A stretch of DNA of 51,198 nucleotides from Nitrospirales bacterium (lineage in GTDB: Bacteria > Nitrospirota > Nitrospiria > Nitrospirales > UBA8639). The translations under genes and the position numbers were made by a program. Of the stretch, positions 9,442-18,978 are shown piece by piece; positions within the stretch are counted from its first letter, which is position 1, and each line of letters opens with the position of its first letter. The stretch is taken from contig BQIW01000027.1 of NCBI GenBank assembly GCA_021604105.1, positions 1-51,198 of the forward strand. Reading direction: 5' to 3'. The notes under the pieces were generated by a model. That model had not been told where the DNA came from. It worked only from the letters and a program-made list of their open reading frames with translations, and searched no databases.

Positions 9442-10368
9442 CTAGGGGGTAGATTGAGCACAACGGAAGCCGATATTTGCGGAACGTTCTTCTGGAATGG
9501 CGCCTCCCCGCGTCGCTGTCCGCAACATGACCGGACGACTCTTCCATGAACCGCCCCGTACAACCTTATAGCGCCCCGATTTGGGGCCTGGCGGATTCTT
9601 TTCTGGCATGATGGGGTAATAATCCGGTCCCAGCCAATCATTAACCCATTCCGCGATATTGCCGGCCAAATGCAATACTTTATAAATACTTTGACCATCC
9701 TCGAAGCTATCCACGGTTGCAACCAGAGGAATTTCATGGACGTGGTATTGCCCGAATACGGCTAAGTCCGCTGTCGGGTCCATTTCCCCCCACGGAAAGA
9801 TGCGTGCAGATTCCCCTCTTGCTGCTTTTTCCCATTCAGCTTCCGACGGCAGTCTCTTGTTATGTTGTTCGCAAAATGCTTTGGCTTCTTCCCATGTGAT
9901 GTAGAGGGCAGGCCAGGAAGCGAGTGCTTGATCAGGAATGAAATGTACACTAATGAGATGCCAAATCAGTCCCCGTAATTCCTGAGAGACCGGCCTGTTG
10001 GTTGTGAGCAGAAATGCCAAATATTCGCTTAAGTTGGCTTCATAGCGATCCATGAGAAATCTATCTACCCAAATGGGACGTTGAGGAAATTCCGTGTCGT
10101 CATAATGCATTTCAAGGCTATGCCGAAGATCGTCCCGACGATTGGTGCCCATCAAAAATACTCCTTCAGGAATGGCAACTTGTGGGGAGGGTTCGGCCAT
10201 GCTGGCGATATGAGCGATGTGAGCATTCACCTCGTCCGGGGGGGGAGTGGTTTCTCCGATTGCCAAACCGGAAAGTCCCAAGAGGAGACCAATGGCAAGG
10301 AAGGCAGTCAACACACGATTATGGGAGGGTCGAACTGTTGTGAGCGACAGGAAAAATATGTAAAGCAT
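9442..10368 (-). CDS. FGE-sulfatase-fold (SUMF1) exported protein, probably not a sulfatase activator
   Basis: 308 residues with an N-terminal hydrophobic signal (ending near LAIG). The FGE/SUMF1 fold is clear: IPEGVFLMGTNRRDD, PQRPIWVDRFLMDRYEAN, ITWEEAKAFCEQHNKRLPSEAEWEKAARG, FPWGE, LAGNIAEWVNDW, VVRGGSW and NIGFRCA in the expected order. True formylglycine-generating enzymes carry a copper-binding cysteine pair in and after the RGGSW motif; here RGGSWKS and the following sequence have no such cysteines. It is therefore more likely a non-catalytic or differently acting member of the family, as seen in many Gram-negative periplasmic proteins. No sulfatase gene is nearby. Confidence 0.85.
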   Translation of the reverse strand: MLYIFFLSLTTVRPSHNRVLTAFLAIGLLLGLSGLAIGETTPPPDEVNAHIAHIASMAEPSPQVAIPEGVFLMGTNRRDDLRHSLEMHYDDTEFPQRPIWVDRFLMDRYEANLSEYLAFLLTTNRPVSQELRGLIWHLISVHFIPDQALASWPALYITWEEAKAFCEQHNKRLPSEAEWEKAARGESARIFPWGEMDPTADLAVFGQYHVHEIPLVATVDSFEDGQSIYKVLHLAGNIAEWVNDWLGPDYYPIMPEKNPPGPKSGRYKVVRGGSWKSRPVMLRTATRGGAIPEERSANIGFRCAQSTP

Positions 10369-11139
10369 GGTTCTTATGTGTATGGAAATTCAAACGAGGG
10401 AAGTCTACGTGAAAGGCATTTTTGGAGCAAGCCGAAAATGGGAGACACAACATGGTATCAGAGCTGGGGCGAGATGAGATTCGAAAATTACCGGGTAAGG
10501 GGATTAGGATAATCTGAAATTCTGGCTAGGGCCAATGCATGTACCCGTGTGAAGTGAGTCAAGTTGGCGCAGGGCATATGGAAACGGGAGTGCCAGAAAT
10601 TGTAAGGCGAGAGATAAGGACATCCACAGATGACAGATTGATATCCCTACACGCTTTTATGGCGTAGTAATCTTCTGGGAAAATCTGGGCCCAAGGGATG
10701 TTTAACAATTATATCAAGGCTGATACTAAAACGAGATGATTGAGAGTGTGTGTCCTGCTGCTGTGTTGAAATGTTTCTGTCTGCACCTTATTGAATTTTG
10801 AGGATGAGGTTTTTCTATATGAGGGGGTATTACGGCGACCACCCGGGTATACTTCAATCGGTAAAGGTTTCGTCGGGTCTGGTTTCTCTTCTAAGGGCAG
10901 GAGTGGGAGTTGCATCTCTCATGAGGTTGTCTGATAAGGCTTGATTGATGAGTCCAGGGTCCTTGTCATCATTAATCTTGGCCAATGATCAGCCAAGGTT
11001 TGTACCCTGCAAGGCTTGGAAAGTCTTGTGGGCTTGGCCCCAAAGGAATACTTGCTGGTATTCAGGGACGAGATCTTGGAAAGAAAATTGTTGGAACGTT
11101 TAAATAATAGCTGGCCATTATCGTGTTTGCGAGGGGAAC
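10369..11139. other. Intergenic between divergent genes, no gene seen
   Basis: 771 bases with all frames broken by stops and no recognised protein fragment or stable hairpin. Confidence 0.5.
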
Positions 11140-11661
11140 ATGAATAACGATATTTCTAATTCTGCTTTTCGCATGGAAAGGCGTGTCTGCTTGAAAGTGT
11201 TCTGTGGCCTACTTATGGTAGGCACCCTTTCCGCGTGCATAGGAGACAAGTATCAGCAACAAGCGGATGTCATTAAAGGCCATGTGGAAATGTTTTATGG
11301 CCATTTACAATCCCATCAGGTTGAGCAAGCCATGTTTGAAAATGAACAGATCGAGCAACTTGCCTTAAGAAATGAAGAGCGCATGCTCCGTGGTGTAGGT
11401 CAGATGAGGCAGGATGAGAAAACGCAGGAATGGAAAATTATCAAAACAGCCAAAGAAACAGCTGCGGAGAATTGGCTAGCATTGGCCCAGTATTTTTTGA
11501 TAATCCAACAGTACAACAAAGCTCTGGGTATCTACCAACGGATTATTGAAACCTACGAAGGCTCACCCTACCAACTATATGTTGATCGGGCAAAAATGGG
11601 AATGCGTGATGTGGAAGCCATCCTGGATCCCGGAGCTCTTCCTGTAGTTCCAGCAAGGTAG
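11140..11661 (+). CDS. TPR-like lipoprotein
   Basis: 173 residues; GAGGGGAAC precedes the ATG. The signal CGLLMVGTLSAC is a good lipobox. The mature protein is almost wholly helical and acidic/glutamine-rich, and its C-terminal half (ENWLALAQYFLIIQQYNKALGIYQRIIETY) fits one tetratricopeptide repeat plus a capping helix, as in envelope assembly or scaffold lipoproteins. No partner gene is adjacent. Function unknown. Confidence 0.7.
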   Translation: MNNDISNSAFRMERRVCLKVFCGLLMVGTLSACIGDKYQQQADVIKGHVEMFYGHLQSHQVEQAMFENEQIEQLALRNEERMLRGVGQMRQDEKTQEWKIIKTAKETAAENWLALAQYFLIIQQYNKALGIYQRIIETYEGSPYQLYVDRAKMGMRDVEAILDPGALPVVPAR

Positions 11662-11821
11662 TTTTAGCTAGCACTGAGAGTTCTTTTCAATGAATAGTGA
11701 TGTCTATGTATCCAAATCCAGCGGGGAACTATTTAAATTTCAATATATGATACCTTTTCGATATTTTTGTATAGTATGAAAATAGATGAGTGGTTCTGAG
11801 ACGATGCTGGAGAGTGCGGAT

Positions 11822-12301
11822 TTATTGTGCATAAAAACTTTCTCCTTCAAGTGGCGGACACCAGGCCTTAACGATTTGAATATTTTGAATTGTGCAGGGT
11901 GAAAACCTGGTGCAATATACTTGAGGGGCAACAGCCGTCATATGTGATCCCACTTTGGAATTGGGCACAAGCCCCTCAGGCCATGGAGCGATACCAAAGG
12001 CCCACTCTCCTTCCAGGCTTCTCGTGTCTTCATAATACACGTTAAAGCCAATGAATCCTCTCCCAGATGTTGTGCAATAAACATTGTAGGGCGGCAATTG
12101 AATATCCACATGGAAAATGTAGCCATCTTCCACCCAGGAATCCCCAAACTCGATAGTTAGTTCATCAGCCGAGGCTGATGTTATCAGACTCAATGAACTG
12201 AGAAGGGTCAGAAAAATCCCACAACTCAAGATTAAATACTTCAGAGATATTGAGGTTTTCCTGTAAAAAATGTGAAGGAATGACATGCCGCGTATATTCA
12301 T
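11822..12301 (-). CDS. Small exported protein, unknown function
   Basis: 159 residues. GAGGG lies 9 bases before the ATG. A long hydrophobic signal peptide ends at TSASA. The mature part of about 110 residues is beta-rich with several cysteines (YCTTSGRGF, YCTRFSPCTIQ, WCPP), suggesting disulfide bonds in an exported domain. Not recognised. It is oriented with ruvB upstream (ruvB start at 13527, end 12514) but the 212-base gap makes co-transcription uncertain. Confidence 0.55.
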   Translation of the reverse strand: MNIRGMSFLHIFYRKTSISLKYLILSCGIFLTLLSSLSLITSASADELTIEFGDSWVEDGYIFHVDIQLPPYNVYCTTSGRGFIGFNVYYEDTRSLEGEWAFGIAPWPEGLVPNSKVGSHMTAVAPQVYCTRFSPCTIQNIQIVKAWCPPLEGESFYAQ

Positions 12302-12513
12302 TTGGATATGCCCTCACTGTTGTATGAATGGATTAGACAAACAGATTATTTATCCGACTCATGGCATGTTTGCCAGTTTTCCCAACTATACCGATCATTT
12401 TTCGGATTCCGTCAATACAGCAAAGGAGGGGTCGGGGGATCGGAAGCTTTTTAAATTTAAGTGAGAGAGAAAAGTTAATGCCGGAAAGATTTAAGGTAGG
12501 AGGGAAGATCTGG

Positions 12514-13527
12514 TCAGATCCCAATTGAAAAGAGATTCGGGTTTTCTCCAAAATGTTGCAAAGTTTTTGAGGTGATTTGTCGACCTCGGGCCGTTCGATC
12601 CAGATATCCAGATTGAAGCAGAAAAGGTTCGTGTACATCTTCTAATGTGGATTTTTCTTCTTGAATTGCTGCGGCCAATGCGTCGATGCCGACCGGTCCT
12701 CCCTTAAATTTTCTGATTATGGTCAAGAGTATCTTCCGGTCCATTTCATCCAAACCCGCCTGATCGACTCCCAACCATTTTAAGGCCTCCTGTGCGACCG
12801 ATCTCGTGACCCGGCCCTGGGCTTTGACCTCTGCAAAGTCACGCACACGTTTGATTAACCGATTAGCAATCCGGGGAGTTCCACGAGCACGGCCAGCAAC
12901 TTCTCCTGCCCCTTCATCATCAATGTGTATTCCAAGTAGTTTAGCGGATCGGGTAATGATGACCTGTAAATCTTCAGGCAGATAATAATCCAATCGATAA
13001 ACAAGCCCAAAGCGCTCGCGCAGAGGGGAGGTAAGGGAGCCTGCACGTGTGGTGGCTCCAATGAGCGTAAAAGGCGGGAGATCTAATTTCATGGTCCGCA
13101 GGGAAGGGCCCTGTCCAATCACTAAATCAATTTGGAAGTCCTCCATGGCGGGATACAATACCTCTTCGGCCGCTGGAGGTAATCGATGAATTTCATCGAT
13201 AAATAGAACATCTCGTGGCTGAAGGTTTGCTAAAATGGCTGCTAGGTCGCCCGCATGAGTGAGTACCAGCCCTGAAGTAGAGCGAATCGTGCCCCCCATT
13301 TCTTTGGCGATAATATGAGCGATGGTGGTTTTGCCTAATCCCGGGGGTCCATAGAAAATGGCATGGTCTAAGGCTTCTCCTCTTCCCATTGCCGCGTCAA
13401 TACAAACCCGAAGCGATTCTTTCATCCGCTCCTGCCCGATATACTCCGTTAAGCGTTGAGGCCGAAGAGTTCCCTCAAGGCTTTGCTCTTCCTCTATGAG
13501 GTGAGTGGTAAGAATCCGGTCGTCCAT
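12514..13527 (-). CDS. ruvB: Holliday junction branch-migration helicase RuvB
   Basis: 337 residues, normal length. Opens with MDDRILT and continues [12 protein letters not shown]; Walker A is GPPGLGKTT at residues 60-68, Walker B FIDEIHRL, sensor GATTRAG and arginine finger region SPLRERFG, followed by the winged-helix C-terminal domain. With RuvA it forms the hexameric motor that moves Holliday junctions during recombinational repair. ruvA and ruvC are not adjacent. No good ribosome site precedes the ATG at 13527. Identification is certain. Confidence 0.97.
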   Translation of the reverse strand: MDDRILTTHLIEEEQSLEGTLRPQRLTEYIGQERMKESLRVCIDAAMGRGEALDHAIFYGPPGLGKTTIAHIIAKEMGGTIRSTSGLVLTHAGDLAAILANLQPRDVLFIDEIHRLPPAAEEVLYPAMEDFQIDLVIGQGPSLRTMKLDLPPFTLIGATTRAGSLTSPLRERFGLVYRLDYYLPEDLQVIITRSAKLLGIHIDDEGAGEVAGRARGTPRIANRLIKRVRDFAEVKAQGRVTRSVAQEALKWLGVDQAGLDEMDRKILLTIIRKFKGGPVGIDALAAAIQEEKSTLEDVHEPFLLQSGYLDRTARGRQITSKTLQHFGENPNLFSIGI

Positions 13528-13591
13528 ATATGGAATTAGTCTATACAGAACTATTGGAAAAACGGCAGTCTTGACGATGTTGGGAAAATAG

Positions 13592-13614
13592 AAGAGGGAG
13601 GATGACTCCCTCTT
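13592..13614 (-). terminator. Rho-independent terminator after the 13684-14241 gene
   Basis: On the minus strand AAGAGGGAG, a 5-base loop and CTCCCTCTT form a 9-base stem followed by CTATTTT. It sits between the end of the exported-protein gene and the ruvB start, so it would insulate ruvB from upstream transcription. Confidence 0.6.
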
Positions 13615-13683
13615 TCGGAAGATGATTCAAAAACGGAAAATAGGCTGGGGAGTGGGATGAAGCTGCGGCTCCAAACAAGCTTC

Positions 13684-14241
13684 CTAGAATCCTGAAAATA
13701 GATCCTGACAGCCCAGACAGAATTCCACATTTACTTGCCGTTCAAGGAAATTCACGAGAAACCCTTGCTGTTCATACAAGAGTTTGGCGCCCATCAGTGT
13801 TTCATTCGGAAAATCCTCTGGTCCCAGTAGGTCTCGGATTTCTTTTGTGGATTTGGCTCCGAGGACATGCCGGAAGATACCACGGACTTTATGGGCAAAT
13901 CGATTATTGATAAATATGAGATCTACTTTCCCGTCCGTGATACGGACTCCTGCCATTGCACCAGTTGGATTTTCTTTATCCCACAACAGAATAAAGGTAC
14001 CCTCTTGCTCTGCCCGAACACCGGAAATCCTTGCTTCGACAAGGGCTTCCACCGCGGTGGCTTCAGGATCCCCTAATTTCACTCGATAGAGGGAAATTTC
14101 TGCAGCATTAATTTCCTTTGCCTCTTCAATACTGTTGCGAGTGAGTTCGTATTTGGTGGCCCATGCCGGTGGAGAATGTGATAAAAGACTCATCAGAATA
14201 ATAGTGGCAGTCCAGATACATGCTGCTTTCAGATTCTTCAT
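13684..14241 (-). CDS. Exported protein, unknown function
   Basis: 185 residues from the ATG at 14241, which has GAGGA 6 bases upstream; an ATG four codons earlier is the alternative. The signal peptide ends near PPAWA. The mature protein is a mixed alpha/beta domain (AEISLYRVKLGDPEATAVEAL, GVRITDGKVDLIFINNRF, IRDLLGPEDFPNETLMGAKL) with a C-terminal CLGC motif that could bind metal or form a disulfide. The DPEATAVEAL segment recalls substrate-recognition repeats in small periplasmic domains, but I cannot name a family. It is divergent from uvrA. Confidence 0.6.
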   Translation of the reverse strand: MKNLKAACIWTATIILMSLLSHSPPAWATKYELTRNSIEEAKEINAAEISLYRVKLGDPEATAVEALVEARISGVRAEQEGTFILLWDKENPTGAMAGVRITDGKVDLIFINNRFAHKVRGIFRHVLGAKSTKEIRDLLGPEDFPNETLMGAKLLYEQQGFLVNFLERQVNVEFCLGCQDLFSGF

Positions 14242-14403
14242 GAAATTCCTCATCTAGTAAGGGAAATGAAAATAAGGTTGGGGTGAAAGGATACGATTCC
14301 GTCTGTTCAAAACTGATACATGAAGCCTGCAAGATTGTATCCGACCTTTTGTGTAAGGGTCAATTCCATTGGTCAAAGAGAAGCCACAGTCAAGGGGATT
14401 CGT

Positions 14404-16938
14404 ATGATATACTCGGCTTCCATGAACAACTCCATCGTGATTAGGGGCGCTCGCCAACATAATCTCAAGAATCTCGACCTGGAGATACCTCGGGATCAGT
14501 TGGTGGTCATTACAGGCTTAAGCGGATCAGGTAAATCATCTTTGGCCTTTGACACGATTTACGCCGAAGGCCAGCGTCGATATGTCGAATCACTCTCCGC
14601 CTATGCCAGGCAATTCCTTGACCAAATGACGAAACCGGATGTGGATTCTATTGAAGGGCTTTCGCCTGCGATTTCCATCGAACAAAAGACGACGAGTCAC
14701 AACCCTCGGTCTACGGTGGGAACGGTCACGGAGATCTACGATTATTTTCGTCTATTATTTGCCAGGATCGGACAACCCTTTTGCTATCTTTGTGGGAATG
14801 CCATTGCGGCACAAACGGTTCAACAAATGGTGGATGCCATAATCGGGTTGCCCCTTGGCACAAAAATCCACATATTGGCTCCCATTGTGCGAGGACGTAA
14901 AGGCGAATATCGCAAAGAATTATTGGCCGCTCGCAAAGCTGGATTTGTTCGGGCTCGTATTGATGGAGATATTCGGGACCTCGGGGAGTCGATTAAGTTA
15001 CATAAACAACGTAAGCATACCATTGAGATTGTGATTGATCGACTCATCGTCAAGGCAGAGACCGGGGTGACTCGGCGTTTGGCAGACTCGGTAGAAACGG
15101 CTCTCAAGATGGCGCAGGGACTTGTGGGAGTGCTGGCAGAAGATGATCAAGTTCGGGTCTATAGTGAACATCTGGCGTGTATTCAGTGTGGTGTCAGCTA
15201 TTCAGAAATTTCCCCAAGAATTTTTTCATTTAACAGCCCTCATGGTGCGTGTGATGGATGTGATGGTATTGGGTATGAAGCTTCCAGTCATTCTGAATGG
15301 GAGGAATGGACCTTCGATACTCCCTGTGCAATGTGTGGGGGAGGTCGGCTGAGAAAGGAAAGCCTTGCCATAAAAATTGGAGGGCAGTCTATTGCTGAAG
15401 TGACCCATCTGTCTGTGGGGAATATCTTGGCATTTATGGATGCGTTAATTCTCACCGATCGCGAACAGATAATTGGGCAGCGGGTGCTGAAAGAGATTCG
15501 GGAGAGGCTGCAGTTTTTGCTCAACGTCGGATTGGGCTATCTCACCCTGGATCGCCCTTCTGGCACTTTGTCTGGAGGGGAAGGACAACGGATTCGATTA
15601 GCCACGCAAATCGGATCGGGATTGGTGGGCGTGCTGTATATTCTGGACGAGCCCAGTATCGGGTTGCATCAGCGGGATCACCGACGGTTACTCCAAACAT
15701 TGTTACGATTACGTGATATGGGGAATTCCGTGGTGGTGGTTGAGCACGATGCCGAGACCATGCGTGCTGCCGACTATATATTGGATTTAGGGCCGGGAGC
15801 CGGCGTGGGAGGTGGGCAATTAGTTGCCCATGGTCCTCCTTCGGTGGTGATGGCTCACCCAAGCTCGCTGACCGGTCAATATCTCAAAGGGAGCCGCCGG
15901 GTATCTTTGACTCAACGTGCACGTCAGCCCAAAGGATTTTTGACCGTCGTGGGTGCGGAAAAGCACAATCTTCAGAACGTGACTGTAAACTTTCCCTTGG
16001 GTCTGTTGACCTGCGTTACCGGGGTATCAGGGTCAGGGAAAAGCACTCTGGTCGTAGATGTGTTGTTCCGATCCCTGGGACAGGGTTTTTCCCAGAAGAA
16101 GCCGGTGTTTGAGGGGTGTCGGGACATACGTGGCCTTGACCTCCTGGATAAACTTATTGATATTGATCAAGCCCCAATTGGACGGACTCCTCGTTCGAAT
16201 CCCGCCACTTATACCGGCCTCTTCAGTTTCATTCGTGATCTCTTCGCGCAACTACCGGAGTCTCGAGTGCGAGGCTATAAACCAGGCCGCTACAGTTTCA
16301 ATGTCAAAGGCGGGCGATGTGAATCTTGTCAGGGTGATGGCCTCATAAAAATTGAAATGCATTTTCTTCCGGATATTTATGTGACCTGTGAGGCCTGCAA
16401 TGGTCAACGGTACAATCGCGAGACCTTGGACGTAACTTATAGAGGGCGAACAATCGCAGAAGTTTTAAACATGACAGTGGCTGAGGCCTTGGAGTTTTTC
16501 GTGAACATTCCGCCACTTCGTACCCGACTGCAAACCTTATCAGATGTGGGCCTCCATTACATTAAACTTGGACAATCGGCGACAACCCTGTCCGGAGGAG
16601 AAGCCCAGCGTGTCAAGCTTTCCAAGGAGCTCTCGAAACGATCCACTGGTCGTACGCTCTATATTCTGGACGAACCGACGACGGGACTGCATTTTGTGGA
16701 TATTCAACGGTTGCTGGATGTACTCGACCGGTTAGTGGAGACGGGGAATACGGTCCTCGTGATTGAGCATAATGTGGATGTGATTCAGAACGCGGATTGG
16801 GTCATTGATTTGGGACCGGAAGGTGGAGATCAGGGAGGATGTGTGGTGGCGGAGGGAACTCCGCAATCCGTGATGAAAGTTAAGGCATCGTGGACGGGGC
16901 AGGTGCTGCTAGAAGATTTTAAAAACCGGTATTCCTGA
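14404..16938 (+). CDS. uvrA: Excinuclease ABC subunit A, UvrA, apparently lacking the insertion domain
   Basis: 844 residues from the ATG at 14404, preceded by AAGGGG; the frame extends upstream to 14320 but family members begin near [13 protein letters not shown]. Both ABC modules are complete: Walker [10 protein letters not shown] and GVSGSGKST, signatures LSGGEGQR and LSGGEAQR, Walker [13 protein letters not shown] and [12 protein letters not shown]. The UvrB-binding region follows CYLCG. Zinc modules CIQC...CDGC and CESCQGDG...CEACNG are intact. After [10 protein letters not shown] the protein passes in about 20 residues to [10 protein letters not shown], whereas E. coli UvrA (940 residues) has roughly 120 there. 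The missing part corresponds to the DNA-contacting insertion domain. It recognises bulky DNA lesions for nucleotide excision repair. Confidence 0.95.
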   Translation: MIYSASMNNSIVIRGARQHNLKNLDLEIPRDQLVVITGLSGSGKSSLAFDTIYAEGQRRYVESLSAYARQFLDQMTKPDVDSIEGLSPAISIEQKTTSHNPRSTVGTVTEIYDYFRLLFARIGQPFCYLCGNAIAAQTVQQMVDAIIGLPLGTKIHILAPIVRGRKGEYRKELLAARKAGFVRARIDGDIRDLGESIKLHKQRKHTIEIVIDRLIVKAETGVTRRLADSVETALKMAQGLVGVLAEDDQVRVYSEHLACIQCGVSYSEISPRIFSFNSPHGACDGCDGIGYEASSHSEWEEWTFDTPCAMCGGGRLRKESLAIKIGGQSIAEVTHLSVGNILAFMDALILTDREQIIGQRVLKEIRERLQFLLNVGLGYLTLDRPSGTLSGGEGQRIRLATQIGSGLVGVLYILDEPSIGLHQRDHRRLLQTLLRLRDMGNSVVVVEHDAETMRAADYILDLGPGAGVGGGQLVAHGPPSVVMAHPSSLTGQYLKGSRRVSLTQRARQPKGFLTVVGAEKHNLQNVTVNFPLGLLTCVTGVSGSGKSTLVVDVLFRSLGQGFSQKKPVFEGCRDIRGLDLLDKLIDIDQAPIGRTPRSNPATYTGLFSFIRDLFAQLPESRVRGYKPGRYSFNVKGGRCESCQGDGLIKIEMHFLPDIYVTCEACNGQRYNRETLDVTYRGRTIAEVLNMTVAEALEFFVNIPPLRTRLQTLSDVGLHYIKLGQSATTLSGGEAQRVKLSKELSKRSTGRTLYILDEPTTGLHFVDIQRLLDVLDRLVETGNTVLVIEHNVDVIQNADWVIDLGPEGGDQGGCVVAEGTPQSVMKVKASWTGQVLLEDFKNRYS

Positions 16939-16944
16939 GAAAGG

Positions 16945-17124
16945 TTAGGGTTTTTTCTTGTAAATATTCAGCCCGATTTTTTCTTCTCGATCGGGTATCG
17001 AGACATTGCCTTCGGTTGAGGCAATGATCGTTGTTTTGCCCGATGAAGAAGGCCCAAAATCCTTTGACAGGTCTACCGTAATTGTTAGCATTGTTCCGTT
17101 AACCGTCAATTCCACATTTTTCAT
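16945..17124 (-). CDS. 59-residue protein, unknown function
   Basis: Short gene on the minus strand: MKNVELTVNGTMLTITVDLS, then KDFGPSSSGKTTIIASTEGN and a basic end IYKKKP. GAGAGGA lies 7-8 bases before the ATG at 17124. Codon use is coherent and there are no rare features; the beta-rich start and the SSSGKTTIIASTEGN segment suggest a small single-domain fold. The GKTT motif is not a Walker A because the upstream GxxxxG is absent. It ends 6 bases after the convergent uvrA stop. I judge it real from the ribosome site and composition. Confidence 0.65.
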   Translation of the reverse strand: MKNVELTVNGTMLTITVDLSKDFGPSSSGKTTIIASTEGNVSIPDREEKIGLNIYKKKP

Positions 17125-17186
17125 GGTTGGTCCTCTCTAGAAGTGCAGATCGATACCGGTTGGATGGTGCTGGCAGAAGTGCCGCC

Positions 17187-17528
17187 CTATTCTGACAGGC
17201 CCGCGAGGCCGAAGAGTGCTCCTGCTCCGATTATATAGGGAAGAACGCAGGTATAGAATACGGATTCCAAAGAAGAATATTTCCATGTGGGAGTAGGACG
17301 TGACACATGGTTCTTATAAATAAATTCATATGAGAAAATAAGCATGCCAATGGTCAGAACAAGCACCCGACTAGTTCGAGGCCACGTGTAGAGACCAACG
17401 AACAGATAGCTGGCTGTATGAAAACCACTAAATGCACAAAGGATGGGAGCCAGAAAAAAATGGAGAAATAACGCTGAAAGTCGAGGAGAACCCATAGCTT
17501 GTGGGGTTGAAATCTCTTGATGGTCCAT
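17187..17528 (-). CDS. Small multi-span membrane protein coupled to the zinc-finger gene
   Basis: 113 residues from the ATG at 17528. The ATG overlaps the stop codon of the upstream gene (TAATG), a classic translational-coupling arrangement, so this start is preferred over a longer frame beginning at 17606. Three or four hydrophobic segments are visible: ALFLHFFLAPILCAFSGF, ASYLFVGLY, VLVLTIGMLIFSYEFIY and FYTCVLPYIIGAGALFGLAGL. No family is recognised. The coupling implies that it works in stoichiometry with the zinc-finger protein. Confidence 0.65.
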   Translation of the reverse strand: MDHQEISTPQAMGSPRLSALFLHFFLAPILCAFSGFHTASYLFVGLYTWPRTSRVLVLTIGMLIFSYEFIYKNHVSRPTPTWKYSSLESVFYTCVLPYIIGAGALFGLAGLSE

Positions 17529-17812
17529 TATTTGGTTTCGGCAGGCACCGAAGGCGTGGACATGGCAGGTTGGGGGAAGGCCTGCTGGTCTGCGCACGTT
17601 TTGCACACACGCGGGCGTCTTTTCAGATAGGAAAACTTTCCGCTAGCCAGACAACTATAATGGACAAAATGCTCACAGATGCTGCAACGAGACCATCCTC
17701 CACGGAGCAAAGTACTGTTTCGATATAGGCCTTCGTGACATACCCCGCACATTTCGGGTTCGATGCCCAATAAAAGGGGTTCCCAATCTCCAGCTTGATT
17801 TCGAATGCTCAT
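17528..17812 (-). CDS. Small protein with a C4HC3 PHD-like zinc finger
   Basis: 94 residues. Cys22, Cys25, Cys43, Cys46, His51, Cys54, Cys70 and Cys73 give C-x2-C-x17-C-x2-C-x4-H-x2-C-x15-C-x2-C, which satisfies the PHD-finger spacing and is close to RING-type cross-brace fingers. The usual PHD tryptophan two residues before the seventh ligand is absent; a Trp sits at residue 40 instead. The tail is Pro/Ser-rich. In bacteria such fingers are unusual; some prokaryotic RING-like domains serve ubiquitin-like or protein-binding roles. The gene lies upstream of, and overlaps, a membrane-protein gene. Zinc binding is well supported by the motif; the role is unknown. Confidence 0.75.
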   Translation of the reverse strand: MSIRNQAGDWEPLLLGIEPEMCGVCHEGLYRNSTLLRGGWSRCSICEHFVHYSCLASGKFSYLKRRPRVCKTCADQQAFPQPAMSTPSVPAETK

Positions 17813-17984
17813 GGAAGAAAAGTATACTGAGTAATTCAGATGAAAACAATGAAGAAAAATTTTGTGAACCGTTTACCGGGCCTATATCCCAGGTTTTAGG
17901 TTCACAATTTGACACTCCAAAAATCCATTTGATAGGGTCACCAACGATTTCATCCATCCTTCCACCTCGTCTATTCGCTCCTTT

Positions 17985-18875
17985 GTGGACATTCAAGCCT
18001 ATTTAGACCAACAGCGCCAACGGGTTGACCAGTTTTTGGAGAAGAGCGTGCCTCTACTCTCGGCCAATCCCCAACGACTGTACGAGTCCATGCGGTATAG
18101 CCTACTGGGTGGAGGAAAACGCATCCGTCCGATTTTGACGATTGCCGCTGCCCAGGCGCTTGGATATGACCGTGACGCCATCTTGCCCTTCGCCGCTTCT
18201 TTGGAGTTCATTCATACCTATTCCCTTATTCATGATGACCTTCCCGCGATGGATGACGATGACTATCGGCGCGGCCGGTTAACCAATCACAAAGTATTTG
18301 GCGATGGCATGGCGATTTTGGCAGGTGATGCATTATTGACCATGGCGTTTGAGTTATGCAGTCAGGTTGATGGTACAGAGGTTTTTTCGGCAGCTCAGCA
18401 GCTAGACATTGTGCGGGAACTGGCAAATGGTGCCGGGCACCAGGGAATGGTGGGCGGACAGGTCATGGATATTCAGGCTGAAAATCAGGAAATTGATTTA
18501 GCCCATCTCCAGCAAATCCACACCTTTAAAACAGGGCGTCTGATTCGCGCCGCAGTCCGAATCGGCAGCATTATCGGCGAGGGCACGCCCTTGCAAATGC
18601 AATGTTTAACCGACTATTCCGAGGATGTTGGGCTGGCGTTTCAGATTGCCGATGATGTGTTGGACATGGTGGGGACACGGGAGGAATTGGGAAAGGATGC
18701 AGGGACGGATGAAAGAAGAGGGAAGCGGACCTATCCGTCATTTTTTGGTATTGAAGGCGCAAGGCAACTAGGAGAGGAATGTGTCCAGCGGGCGATTGCC
18801 CGATTGAATGCTTTTGATAAACAGGCTGACCCCTTACGACACATTGCCACTTATATAATGGCGCGACGGTCTTAA
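17985..18875 (+). CDS. ispA: Polyprenyl synthase, probably farnesyl diphosphate synthase
   Basis: 296 residues, GTG start. The trans-prenyl synthase motifs are present: GGGKR (IPP binding, residues 42-46), first aspartate-rich motif DDLPAMDDDD from residue 84, and second motif DDVLD. A tyrosine (Tyr79) lies five residues before the first aspartate, as in bacterial type II farnesyl-diphosphate synthases, so a C15 product is predicted; geranylgeranyl diphosphate cannot be excluded. FPP feeds squalene, hopanoids, carotenoids and undecaprenyl phosphate. The next genes, hpnA and a decayed carotenoid gene, fit a terpenoid neighbourhood. Confidence 0.92.
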   Translation: MDIQAYLDQQRQRVDQFLEKSVPLLSANPQRLYESMRYSLLGGGKRIRPILTIAAAQALGYDRDAILPFAASLEFIHTYSLIHDDLPAMDDDDYRRGRLTNHKVFGDGMAILAGDALLTMAFELCSQVDGTEVFSAAQQLDIVRELANGAGHQGMVGGQVMDIQAENQEIDLAHLQQIHTFKTGRLIRAAVRIGSIIGEGTPLQMQCLTDYSEDVGLAFQIADDVLDMVGTREELGKDAGTDERRGKRTYPSFFGIEGARQLGEECVQRAIARLNAFDKQADPLRHIATYIMARRS

Positions 18876-18978
18876 AGCGACCTTACACTGTTTCCGATTA
18901 CCTCTCTCTGATTTACAACAGCTTTGCCGGTCCAGGGCATACCGTGTGGTTATTGAGCGCTTGGCATAGTCAGATTTT

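Noticed and set aside
9442-10368. Formylglycine-generating enzyme activity
   Set aside because: The catalytic cysteines are absent and no sulfatase is encoded in the window.
16190-16202. GTTCGAATCCCGCC-like tRNA T-loop sequence
   Set aside because: It lies inside the uvrA coding frame and no acceptor, D or anticodon arms can be formed around it.
16945-17124. Walker A motif (GKTT) in the 59-residue protein
   Set aside because: The required upstream glycine pattern is missing and the protein is far too small for an ATPase.
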